From a virus, in the IMG/VR virus record IMGVR_UViG_3300036944_000897, positions 1 to 41,365 of that record: 41,365 nucleotides of DNA; one strand, 5' to 3'. Below, piece after piece: positions 6,790 through 12,439 of this stretch. The notes under the pieces were generated by a model. It was not told the origin of the DNA, did no database searches, and saw only the letters and a program-made list of their open reading frames with translations. Numbering within the stretch: the first letter of the stretch is position 1; every line of letters begins with the position of its first letter. Both the position numbers and the translations under genes were made by a program.

Positions 6790-7088
6790 CTGAAGAAATC
6801 AAAACCACTGAGCCTGCAGCAAAAATCAAAAAGGTTCCAGTAAAGAACCGAACCAGAACCGAAACCGTTCCAAAGCTTGGACCTGGTGTCGAGCTTCCTG
6901 CAGGATACGTTCCTGCCTACTACCGTAAGCGTCACGGCCTCTTGGTCCTTCGCACGGCTGAGCAGAAAGACTACCTAGTGTTCAGCATCAAGACTGGAGA
7001 GTTCGTTTCAGTTCGCAACACCCGAGAAGCTTCAAACCTCATGGCAGCGATTGCAAGAGGCTTAAAGAGCCTTTCTACAGCGGCCTAA
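6786..7088 (+). CDS. Hypothetical basic protein
   Basis: A 100-residue soluble basic protein beginning at an ATGA overlap with the preceding stop; AAGGAG lies seven bases upstream. The first 35 residues are Lys/Thr/Pro-rich and probably disordered. The rest (YYRKRHGLLVLRTAEQKDYLVFSIKTGEFV) looks like a compact beta domain. Basic charge and an unstructured N-terminus would suit nucleic-acid binding, but no family is recognised. Confidence 0.66.
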   Translation: MTEEIKTTEPAAKIKKVPVKNRTRTETVPKLGPGVELPAGYVPAYYRKRHGLLVLRTAEQKDYLVFSIKTGEFVSVRNTREASNLMAAIARGLKSLSTAA

Positions 7089-7097
7089 TGATAAAGT

Positions 7098-7136
7098 GGT
7101 CTAATCCTGAAGTCGATAATCAGGATTAGGGAGACC
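7098..7136 (+). promoter_or_regulatory. Long hairpin upstream of the NlpC/P60 gene
   Basis: CTAATCCTGA (7101-7110) pairs perfectly with TCAGGATTAG (7120-7129) around a 9-nt loop. Outer GGT and ACC can extend the stem past a small bulge. There is no U-tract, so it is not an ordinary terminator. The 3' arm ends in TAGGGAGA, the same string found in the 3' arm of the hairpin at 8261-8303. Confidence 0.5.
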
Positions 7137-7183
7137 GGACAATAAACAGCTAAGTACTAACGCAAGGAAAGGTAGGCTGCTAA

Positions 7184-7840
7184 ATGAAATGGTTATCAAC
7201 ACTAGTATTCGTATCGGTGGTTGTTCTTGGAGGAAACTATCCAGAAACACCAGCAGACGCGGAGGTCCGAACGCCTAGCGGCGTAAAGGTCATCGCTAAT
7301 GAAACCGAACCGAAGACGTTCTTCCAAGAAGTTTTGGATGGAGATACTTCCAAACCAAAAACTTTCTTAGAAAACCTGGCCGAAAGAAAGCAAACGCTTC
7401 TTGAACAGGCTGCGGAAGAACAGGCTCAGCGAATACAAAACACATTGGAAATGCGGAAGACACTCCAAACCCTTAGGAAAACTGCTGGACGTACTTGGTA
7501 TGTCTATAGTGGTGTAACTCCTCAGGGTTGGGATTGCTCTGGGCTTGTTTACTGGACGTATCAGCAAATAGGTATCACGCTGAAACATTCAGCTACTGCG
7601 CAATCAAAGGCAGGAACACGCACCACAGATCCGATGCCAGGAGACATAGTAGCTTTCCACTACGGGAACAAGGAATCTTCGTTCCACACTGGAATCTACC
7701 TAGGCAATGGAAAGTTCATTCATGCTTACCGACTCGGTATGCGGACAGTGATTGATTCAGTTGCGGATGTGTCCGAAGGAAACGGAAATGCCAAGGTTAC
7801 ATACACCCGGATTATCGACCAGGAGCCTTCACTTCCGTAG
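7184..7840 (+). CDS. Secreted NlpC/P60-family cell-wall peptidase
   Basis: A 218-residue protein. The first 27 residues form a signal peptide (MKWLSTLVFVSVVVLGG, then a polar region). Residues 45-100 are charged and probably coiled. The C-terminal NlpC/P60 domain has the catalytic Cys in WDCSGLVYW (C118), the His in FHTGIYLGNGKFIHAY (H168) and the third polar residue H180. Such enzymes cut D-Glu-meso-DAP or similar bonds in peptidoglycan stem peptides. A secretion signal implies action outside the membrane without a holin. It has its own 95-base leader and a strong terminator. It could serve lysis or wall remodelling during infection; NlpC/P60 tail lysins usually lie in the tail operon, unlike this one. 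Confidence 0.9.
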   Translation: MKWLSTLVFVSVVVLGGNYPETPADAEVRTPSGVKVIANETEPKTFFQEVLDGDTSKPKTFLENLAERKQTLLEQAAEEQAQRIQNTLEMRKTLQTLRKTAGRTWYVYSGVTPQGWDCSGLVYWTYQQIGITLKHSATAQSKAGTRTTDPMPGDIVAFHYGNKESSFHTGIYLGNGKFIHAYRLGMRTVIDSVADVSEGNGNAKVTYTRIIDQEPSLP

Positions 7841-7848
7841 GTAGTGAG

Positions 7849-7890
7849 GAGTGCCGTCAACTATTTAGGTAGTTGGCGGCATTCTTCATT
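7849..7890 (+). terminator. Terminator after the NlpC/P60 gene
   Basis: A 14-bp stem (7850-7863 with 7870-7883, including two G-U pairs) encloses the 6-nt loop TTTAGG. The tail CTTCATTTG is moderately U-rich. Promoter P7 follows. Confidence 0.75.
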
Positions 7891-7930
7891 TGCGCGGCAG
7901 AAAAACTTTTTTAGAAATCTTTAGAAAATG

Positions 7931-7994
7931 TGTACGTTTGCTTCAAATACAAGGTATAATAGTCTTATCAGGAAAACCTGATGCAAACGACAAA
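7931..7994 (+). promoter_or_regulatory. Early promoter P7 with perfect 5' hairpin and leader box
   Basis: TGTACG at 7931-7936, an 18-bp spacer with TTTGCTTCAA, and TATAAT at 7955-7960. Hairpin ATCAGG-AAAA-CCTGAT (7967-7982) is perfect. A variant box AAACGACAAA (7985-7994) and AAGGAG lead to the ATG at 8006. Confidence 0.85.
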
Positions 7995-8005
7995 AGGAGA
8001 TTCAC

Positions 8006-8248
8006 ATGGCAACTACAAAAGACATCGCAACAGTAACCGTCACAGTAACCGACATCCACACCGGCGAAGAGATTCACCCAGTCTATGAAGCTTACGGCTA
8101 CGAGAAGTTCCAATACTTCGTCGACTGGTACAAGGAAAACCTTGGCGAAAATAAAATCGCACGAGTAAAGGGAATCGCCTACGAAGATGGAAACAGCATC
8201 GTTGTAGCAAGCGAGTTCGTTGGGGCGAAGATTCCAGCTATCTTCTAA
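8006..8248 (+). CDS. Hypothetical protein
   Basis: An 80-residue soluble protein with an N-terminal strand run (IATVTVTVTDI) and a helix (YFVDWYKENL). It is the only gene between promoter P7 and the terminator-like hairpin at 8261-8309, so it is probably expressed as a single-gene unit with limited readthrough to the next gene. Not recognised. Confidence 0.7.
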   Translation: MATTKDIATVTVTVTDIHTGEEIHPVYEAYGYEKFQYFVDWYKENLGENKIARVKGIAYEDGNSIVVASEFVGAKIPAIF

Positions 8249-8260
8249 TCGCTCATAAAG

Positions 8261-8309
8261 TCTCCCTAGGCGAGGTAGGATTCTTCTATCGAACCTAGGG
8301 AGATTTTTT
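8261..8309 (+). terminator. Terminator that ends at the next start codon and contains its ribosome site
   Basis: TCTCCCTAGG (8261-8270) pairs perfectly with CCTAGGGAGA (8294-8303); a weaker inner stem extends it. Six Ts follow (8304-8309) and the next base is the A of the ATG at 8310. The ribosome-binding GGGAG of that gene lies inside the 3' arm. The element should therefore both stop transcription and mask translation unless opened. Confidence 0.8.
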
Positions 8310-8555
8310 ATGTCGATTCACAAACCTCGTTACGCACCAGAAATCACTGACACTTCAGGTTGGTTCCGCAACCTCTCTACCGACAAACTGCATTGCGGCC
8401 TGTGCCTACCTGCTTCTGTTGCGTTGGTGCGGCAGGCTGAACCGATGCGTAGGTACTTGAACACAAAGCTTGGAGACTTCTACGTTCTGCAGTCTTTCCA
8501 AATCGAAGGACTCGCTCCAAAAGAAATCGAAGAGCATAAAGCCTGTGCGGAGTAG
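8310..8555 (+). CDS. Hypothetical protein gated by an upstream terminator
   Basis: An 81-residue protein with a cluster of Cys/His (LHCGLCLPASVALV) and a later Cys near the C-terminus, possibly metal binding. Its ATG abuts the U-tract of the preceding terminator, and its GGGAG ribosome site is locked in the terminator stem. Expression therefore probably requires antitermination, readthrough or RNA remodelling. If the start were further down, the next in-frame ATG is near 8440, which would remove the Cys cluster. Not recognised. Confidence 0.62.
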   Translation: MSIHKPRYAPEITDTSGWFRNLSTDKLHCGLCLPASVALVRQAEPMRRYLNTKLGDFYVLQSFQIEGLAPKEIEEHKACAE

Positions 8556-8556
8556 T

Positions 8557-8579
8557 TTAGTTAGAATCAAAACTGACTA
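8557..8579 (+). promoter_or_regulatory. Hairpin in front of the 8591 gene
   Basis: TTTAGTTAG and CTGACTAAA can pair over nine positions (one G-U) around a short A-rich loop, just upstream of AAAGGA. It lies between two closely spaced genes and has no U-tract, so it more likely tunes translation or RNA stability than ends transcription. Confidence 0.4.
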
Positions 8580-8590
8580 AAGGAAAAATA

Positions 8591-8809
8591 ATGACAGCTA
8601 GACTTCAAGCACGCGAACTTATACTGATGGTCCTTATGGTTGAGGATTCACAAGGTTGGAACATTCGTGGCTTCACAACCGAACAGCTCAAGGAACTCTA
8701 CGACGCGATTGAGCTTGCGGACTTTGGCCGAGGTTCTAAACATCTCAATAAGCTGAGAATCAGAGTCATAGGTGAACTACTCATCCGCGGTGAAGTAACG
8801 TACAAATAA
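8591..8809 (+). CDS. Hypothetical protein
   Basis: A 72-residue, mainly helical soluble protein (GFTTEQLKELYDAIELADFGRG), with AAAGGA upstream. The pattern resembles short helical DNA- or protein-binding phage proteins, but there is no clear helix-turn-helix. It is the last gene before promoter P8. Confidence 0.68.
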   Translation: MTARLQARELILMVLMVEDSQGWNIRGFTTEQLKELYDAIELADFGRGSKHLNKLRIRVIGELLIRGEVTYK

Positions 8810-8847
8810 ACCGTTACCAAAATCTTATAAAAATCTTTCGTAAATAG

Positions 8848-8907
8848 TGTACTTTTTGCTTCAATACAAGGTATAATGATTATGTGGTAAAAACCACAAA
8901 CGACGAA
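8848..8907 (+). promoter_or_regulatory. Early promoter P8 with perfect 5' hairpin and leader box
   Basis: TGTACT at 8848-8853, an 18-bp spacer with TTTGCTTCAA, and TATAAT at 8872-8877. Hairpin TGTGGT-AAAA-ACCACA (8883-8898) overlaps the first A of the box AAACGACGAA (8898-8907). AAAGGA precedes the ATG at 8918. Confidence 0.86.
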
Positions 8908-8917
8908 AGGACACATT

Positions 8918-9109
8918 ATGGCTGGAAACTTTTTCATTGAGACTATTACAAAGCTAGCAAAGTGCGACGAGGCTGAGGCAAAAATCATTCTTGAAGTAAT
9001 CGACAATGAGGCGCTAGTTGAGAGTTGGTCAAACGGAACTAACCGCGACTTCAAAATCGCAATCAACTATGCACGCATGTACATCAACAACGGCTTCAGC
9101 TGGGAATAG
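8918..9109 (+). CDS. Hypothetical protein
   Basis: A 63-residue helical protein, first gene of the five-gene P8 operon. The N-terminal MAGNFFIETITKLAKCDEAEAKIILEVID reads as two amphipathic helices. Eight bases separate it from the next start. Not recognised. Confidence 0.68.
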   Translation: MAGNFFIETITKLAKCDEAEAKIILEVIDNEALVESWSNGTNRDFKIAINYARMYINNGFSWE

Positions 9110-9117
9110 GAGAAATC

Positions 9118-9378
9118 ATGAGTGATAACTATCCAGAGGGTTCGATGCGGGGTTCAGGAATCTACGCGAAGGAAGTCTCGTATGACGAGTTCGATTGTGA
9201 GAACGAGGAGTGCGGCAAGACTAACGAGGCAGGTGACACGGTCACCGATGACTGGGGAAACTACACCATCGAGTGTGAGTTCTGCGGTTCGACTTACCGA
9301 GAGTCTTCGCTAAGTGAAGACCGAGACGATTACGAAGCAGACCGAGACGACGACCGTGACTCGTATTACGATGACTAA
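9118..9378 (+). CDS. Small zinc-ribbon-like protein with Asp-rich tail
   Basis: An 86-residue protein with CENEEC and CEFC (about 20 residues apart), a four-Cys zinc-ribbon arrangement flanking a short beta segment. The C-terminal 25 residues are almost entirely Asp, Arg, Glu, Ser and Tyr (DRDDYEADRDDDRDSYYDD) and surely disordered. AGGAGA precedes the ATG. It probably binds protein or nucleic acid; no family recognised. Confidence 0.74.
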   Translation: MSDNYPEGSMRGSGIYAKEVSYDEFDCENEECGKTNEAGDTVTDDWGNYTIECEFCGSTYRESSLSEDRDDYEADRDDDRDSYYDD

Positions 9379-9390
9379 GAGGAGAGAATC

Positions 9391-9663
9391 ATGAGTGACC
9401 TAAAAAACTTACAAATACTAAATGCTGACTTCCACCGAAACGGAGTAGGCGGCGCGCCATTCAAAGTTGCGCTAGTCGACGACCCGAGTGATGGAGACGT
9501 GAAGCTCGTCATCATGTTTGAGGAACGCTACCACACTGCGGTGCTTTCTCTAGACAAGCTGATTCAGAACGAAGACATCGAGTTCGGTTCGAACTCCTAT
9601 CGCGGAGACCGTTTCGATGACGAACTTCGACCTGAGCTTTGGCCTCAAGATGGTGAGGAGTAA
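9391..9663 (+). CDS. Hypothetical protein
   Basis: A 90-residue soluble acidic protein with GAGGAGAG upstream, third gene of the P8 operon. It looks like a mixed alpha/beta fold with strands at about 25-45 (FKVALVDDPSDGDVKLVIMF). It is two bases from the next gene. Not recognised. Confidence 0.68.
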   Translation: MSDLKNLQILNADFHRNGVGGAPFKVALVDDPSDGDVKLVIMFEERYHTAVLSLDKLIQNEDIEFGSNSYRGDRFDDELRPELWPQDGEE

Positions 9664-9665
9664 TC

Positions 9666-9872
9666 ATGGACGTTGGACTAATCATTGGCATTGTGCTTGG
9701 ACTAATCATTCTTGTAGGTCTGGTGTTTGCGGCTTTCGTAGCCATTACTCTGCTAGAGGCAGCGTTTAGCGGCTTCAATGAACTTGAGTATGACGATGAA
9801 GACGATGACATTCTAGACGAGACCAACCACATCCGCCCACTACTTGGTGTCGTTCACCCGAAGGAGAAATAA
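9666..9872 (+). CDS. Single-span membrane protein
   Basis: A 68-residue protein. Residues 4-32 are strongly hydrophobic (VGLIIGIVLGLIILVGLVFA...) and are followed by an acidic segment (ELEYDDEDDDILDE). GGTGAGGAG in the previous gene serves as ribosome site. Its stop overlaps the next start as TAATG. Function unknown; likely a membrane anchor for a cytoplasmic or extracellular acidic tail. Confidence 0.68.
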   Translation: MDVGLIIGIVLGLIILVGLVFAAFVAITLLEAAFSGFNELEYDDEDDDILDETNHIRPLLGVVHPKEK

Positions 9873-10042
9873 TGAGACTATTACTTGCTCGCCTACGCGA
9901 ACTAGTTTGGCCTGCGGTAATTGCTGCGGTGCTTGGACCACTAGCCATAATCACTGCTATTGTGTCACCTGATTCTGTTGCTCTAGTCATGGCATTAGGT
10001 TCGACAGCAATCACCATGGCTACATTGGCAAATCGCGCATAA
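9872..10042 (+). CDS. Small two-span membrane protein
   Basis: A 56-residue protein starting at a TAATG overlap, with AAGGAG upstream. Two hydrophobic segments (about 13-31 and 36-52) are separated by a short SPDS turn. The basic N-terminus (RLRE) would stay inside. It is the last gene of the P8 operon. Together with the neighbour at 9666 it forms a membrane-protein pair, a layout also seen at 3914/4047 and 6345/6565. Confidence 0.62.
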   Translation: MRLLLARLRELVWPAVIAAVLGPLAIITAIVSPDSVALVMALGSTAITMATLANRA

Positions 10043-10082
10043 AACCAAAAAACCAAAACGTTATAAAAACTTGTAAATGAAG

Positions 10083-10150
10083 TGTACATTTGCAAAATAA
10101 TAAGGTATAATGGTTACATGCAGCAAACAACAGCTGCGGAAACGAGGACA
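10083..10150 (+). promoter_or_regulatory. Early promoter P9 with 5' hairpin and divergent leader box
   Basis: TGTACA at 10083-10088, a 17-bp spacer with TTTGCAAAA, and TATAAT at 10106-10111. Hairpin GCAGC (10120-10124) / GCTGC (10133-10137) has an 8-nt loop. The box has drifted to AAACGAGGA, merging with the ribosome site GAGGA before the ATG at 10153. Confidence 0.78.
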
Positions 10151-10152
10151 AA

Positions 10153-10737
10153 ATGACGATGCTAACTTTCTTTGAAGCTTCACCAAAACAGATTCAATTC
10201 ATCACCGACCTAATCGACAAGAAGAACCTTGGCGAGACGGCACGAGCAGTAACCGTTCTAGCAAAGATTGCGGACAACAAGCTTGACAAGCAGGAAGCTT
10301 CTAAGCTTATCGACGAGCTCATCGTTGCAAAGCCACTAGTAACTGCAACTTCAACCATGTCTGCGGCTGGCAAGTTGCAGAACCTTCTAGGAGAAGTTCC
10401 AAAGGCGAAGTATGCAGTTCCGATGGATGAAATCGACCTTGCTATCGATGAAAACGTGAATGGCGACATTCTTTTCGTTGAAGTACGTGAGTACATGAAT
10501 GTGCTTTACATGCGTCGACTACACGGTTCACCAGGAAGCTTCAACCGCTCGAAGCTCAGTTTCAAGGACACCGAGTTGCTAATCAACTTGGTCAAGAAGA
10601 ACCCGCTGAAGTACACTCAGCTCTTCGGTGAAGTTCACAGCTGCTGCGGTAAGTGCGGTGCGGAGTTGACCGACCAAATCAGCCGAGACCTAAAGCTTGG
10701 TCCACGCTGCCGCAAAGAGTTTGGATTCAAAATGTAG
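10153..10737 (+). CDS. DUF6011-like protein with KQxxFI module and zinc tail
   Basis: A 194-residue protein in two parts. The N-terminal segment ASPKQIQFITDLIDKKNL and the following helices match a short module often found in phage proteins, which also appears inside the giant protein at 20098. The C-terminus has CCGKCGAELTDQ, then LGPRCRKEFG, a Cys-rich zinc knuckle of the DUF6011 type common in actinophages. It is the sole gene directly behind P9. The function of DUF6011 is unknown; nucleic-acid binding is the usual guess. A second in-frame ATG lies two codons downstream of the chosen start. Confidence 0.8.
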   Translation: MTMLTFFEASPKQIQFITDLIDKKNLGETARAVTVLAKIADNKLDKQEASKLIDELIVAKPLVTATSTMSAAGKLQNLLGEVPKAKYAVPMDEIDLAIDENVNGDILFVEVREYMNVLYMRRLHGSPGSFNRSKLSFKDTELLINLVKKNPLKYTQLFGEVHSCCGKCGAELTDQISRDLKLGPRCRKEFGFKM

Positions 10738-10783
10738 TTGCGTACGCAACTCACGGAAGGCGGGGGAAGTTCCTCCGCTTTCC
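10737..10783 (+). terminator. 14-bp palindrome and long hairpin after the DUF6011-like gene
   Basis: GTTGCGTACGCAAC (10737-10750) is a perfect palindrome overlapping the last base of the stop codon. It is followed by a 12-bp hairpin (10755-10766 with 10772-10783, two G-U pairs). The tail ACTTTCAATTG is only weakly U-rich, so termination is probable but not certain. The palindrome could instead be a protein-binding site. Confidence 0.5.
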
Positions 10784-10827
10784 ACTTTCAATTGACAAAA
10801 TGACAAAAAGAAAAGGAGTGATGCCCT

Positions 10828-11220
10828 ATGTGGATTTTCACCGAAACAGGATTCATCAGCGCAGTAGCGCACCGAGACGACCAGCGATTCATGATGGTCC
10901 GAGCACGAGACAAGCAGTCGCTTGAAGAGCTAGCGCTCATGTCTCAAACCGAAATCGAGTATTCACCTAATGCGGATTACTCATGGAGAACCGTAGTCCA
11001 CAAGCAAGACCTTTACGGATTCATGGAGAATGCAATCTCGGCAGCGGACTATGACAACTTCAAGAACAGAGTTTACAAAACTCGAGGTAGCAGGTTCGTT
11101 GAGGCTTTGCACCACGTTTGGGAAATCATGCACAACGTTGAAGACGAAGCTGCAAAGAAGCGATGGGCTCGTGCGGCATACGAGGACGAGCTAGCGAATG
11201 AGTACGAACCTAAGCACTAG
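10828..11220 (+). CDS. Hypothetical protein
   Basis: A 130-residue soluble helical protein. AAGGAG lies nine bases before the ATG. No promoter of the early family precedes it, so it depends on readthrough from P9 or an unseen promoter. The N-terminus (MWIFTETGFISAVAHRDDQRFMMVRARDK) is beta-rich and resembles short phage proteins of the 'WIFTxxGFxSVVxxxxD' type that I cannot name. It overlaps the next gene by 23 bases. Confidence 0.72.
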   Translation: MWIFTETGFISAVAHRDDQRFMMVRARDKQSLEELALMSQTEIEYSPNADYSWRTVVHKQDLYGFMENAISAADYDNFKNRVYKTRGSRFVEALHHVWEIMHNVEDEAAKKRWARAAYEDELANEYEPKH

Positions 11221-11773
11221 CAAGTCTGCGGCTAAAGTTATAGCCGTCTTCTTGCTGCTGTGTCTGCTGTTTGCACCTTCGCGCTCAAACAGAGAGGCTG
11301 AGACTGAGGTAGCTGTAAAACCAAGCCAGATACCTTCGGTCTCTGCCACAGCAAAAACCGATCTATCCTTGCTAAAGCTCAAACCTGCTCCTGCCCCTAA
11401 AGCTTGGTTCGCAGGGAAAAAGATTCTTTCCTCTCGCGAGCTATCGTATCTGCTGTATCAGGCAGGATTCAGAGGAAAAGAACACAGGCTTGCTTGGATC
11501 GTTGCTATGGGCGAATCAACAGGAAGACCAAAGTCTTTTAATGGACATTGTTGCCATGGACTTTTCCAAATCAACATGGCTGGAGCACTAAAAGTCGACA
11601 GGATGCAGAGATATGGGTTGAAATCAGTTGCGGAGCTCTACAATCCACTGGTGAACAGCAGGGTTGCTTTCAAGATGTCAAAGAAAGGCACTAACTGGTC
11701 AGCTTGGTCAGTAAATCCACACAAGAGGTCAGGGTCAGAATACCCTGGAATCGTAACTCGACTGTCAAAGTAA
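11198..11773 (+). CDS. Secreted lysozyme/transglycosylase-like protein
   Basis: A 191-residue protein with a signal peptide or anchor (AAKVIAVFLLLCLLFAPS, about residues 11-28), a Lys/Pro linker, then a lysozyme-fold domain from about residue 77. Diagnostic parts are AMGESTGRPKSFN with the probable catalytic Glu, HGLFQINM, LYNPLVNSRVAFKM and NWSAWSVN. These are the standard SLT/lysozyme-like sequence blocks. It probably cleaves the glycan backbone outside the membrane. It overlaps the preceding gene by 23 bases and sits between it and a peptidoglycan-binding protein. With the NlpC/P60 gene it forms a scattered cell-wall set. Confidence 0.85.
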   Translation: MSTNLSTSKSAAKVIAVFLLLCLLFAPSRSNREAETEVAVKPSQIPSVSATAKTDLSLLKLKPAPAPKAWFAGKKILSSRELSYLLYQAGFRGKEHRLAWIVAMGESTGRPKSFNGHCCHGLFQINMAGALKVDRMQRYGLKSVAELYNPLVNSRVAFKMSKKGTNWSAWSVNPHKRSGSEYPGIVTRLSK

Positions 11774-11790
11774 CAGGTAAAATAATCAAC

Positions 11791-12333
11791 ATGACTGAAG
11801 AAAACCTAAATCCAGAAGAAATCGTTGCAGAGGTAGAAGAAGTTCTAGCCCCTGCCGAGGCCCCTGTCGTAGAACCTCTAGCTGAAGCTGCGGTTGAGGA
11901 AGTAAAGGTAGCAGAGGTAGCAGAGGTACCAGCCCCAAAGCCTGCGCCTGCTAAACCTGCACCTGTAAAGCAAGAACAGAAGTACGCGGCCCCTATTGCT
12001 GTTACTCTAGATGACATTGCAAATGCACAACCTACTCCTGCTGGCCCTGCAGTTGTGAGCAACAACGAGGTTGATGATGTAGTTTTGGCAAAAATCATCT
12101 ACAAAAACCTTTACGCACGCAAGAGCCTAAGTGTTCACCACGTACAGCGTCGACTTATTGAGCTTGGTTACACAGAAGCTGGTAAGGATAAAGACGGTTA
12201 CTACGGTGACCACACCAAATCAGCTGTTACACGCTTCCAAGGCGAGAACAAGATTGAAGGTAACGGCATGGCAGATGCTAAAACCTTGACCCTTCTCTTC
12301 ACTGGTGACCCAAACGTAAACCTAGTCCTCTAG
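11791..12333 (+). CDS. Peptidoglycan-binding protein with Ala/Pro/Glu linker
   Basis: A 180-residue protein. The start at 11791 is chosen because AGGTAA lies just upstream; the same frame is open back to 11704 inside the previous gene. Residues 8-80 are a low-complexity Glu/Ala/Val/Pro segment, likely an extended spacer. The C-terminal 75 residues form a PG_binding_1-type domain: SVHHVQRRLIELGY, DGYYGDHTKSAVTRFQ, then MADAKTLTLLF. No catalytic domain is present, so it may target a partner enzyme to the wall. It shows no clear signal peptide. A strong terminator follows. Confidence 0.82.
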   Translation: MTEENLNPEEIVAEVEEVLAPAEAPVVEPLAEAAVEEVKVAEVAEVPAPKPAPAKPAPVKQEQKYAAPIAVTLDDIANAQPTPAGPAVVSNNEVDDVVLAKIIYKNLYARKSLSVHHVQRRLIELGYTEAGKDKDGYYGDHTKSAVTRFQGENKIEGNGMADAKTLTLLFTGDPNVNLVL

Positions 12334-12346
12334 TTAGGACAAGAGG

Positions 12347-12380
12347 AAAGCGCCTGCTTGATTGCGGGCGTTTTCTATTT
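12347..12380 (+). terminator. Terminator between early and terminase units
   Basis: AAAGCGCCTGC (12347-12357) pairs with GCGGGCGTTTT (12364-12374) around TTGATT, with two G-U pairs, followed by CTATTT. It closes the P9-side genes before the terminase promoter. Confidence 0.82.
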
Positions 12381-12407
12381 GGCCGATTACGCGGCCTAGT
12401 GTACAAT
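12379..12407 (+). promoter_or_regulatory. Probable promoter of the terminase gene
   Basis: TTGGCC (12379-12384), a 17-bp spacer and TACAAT (12402-12407), forming the string TGTACAATGA. The same string occurs in front of the HTH gene at 15541. It lacks the AAGGTATAATGG and AAACGACGAA elements of the early family. Confidence 0.5.
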
Positions 12408-12439
12408 GACCATAAGACGGAATAGGAAATAGGAATCGT

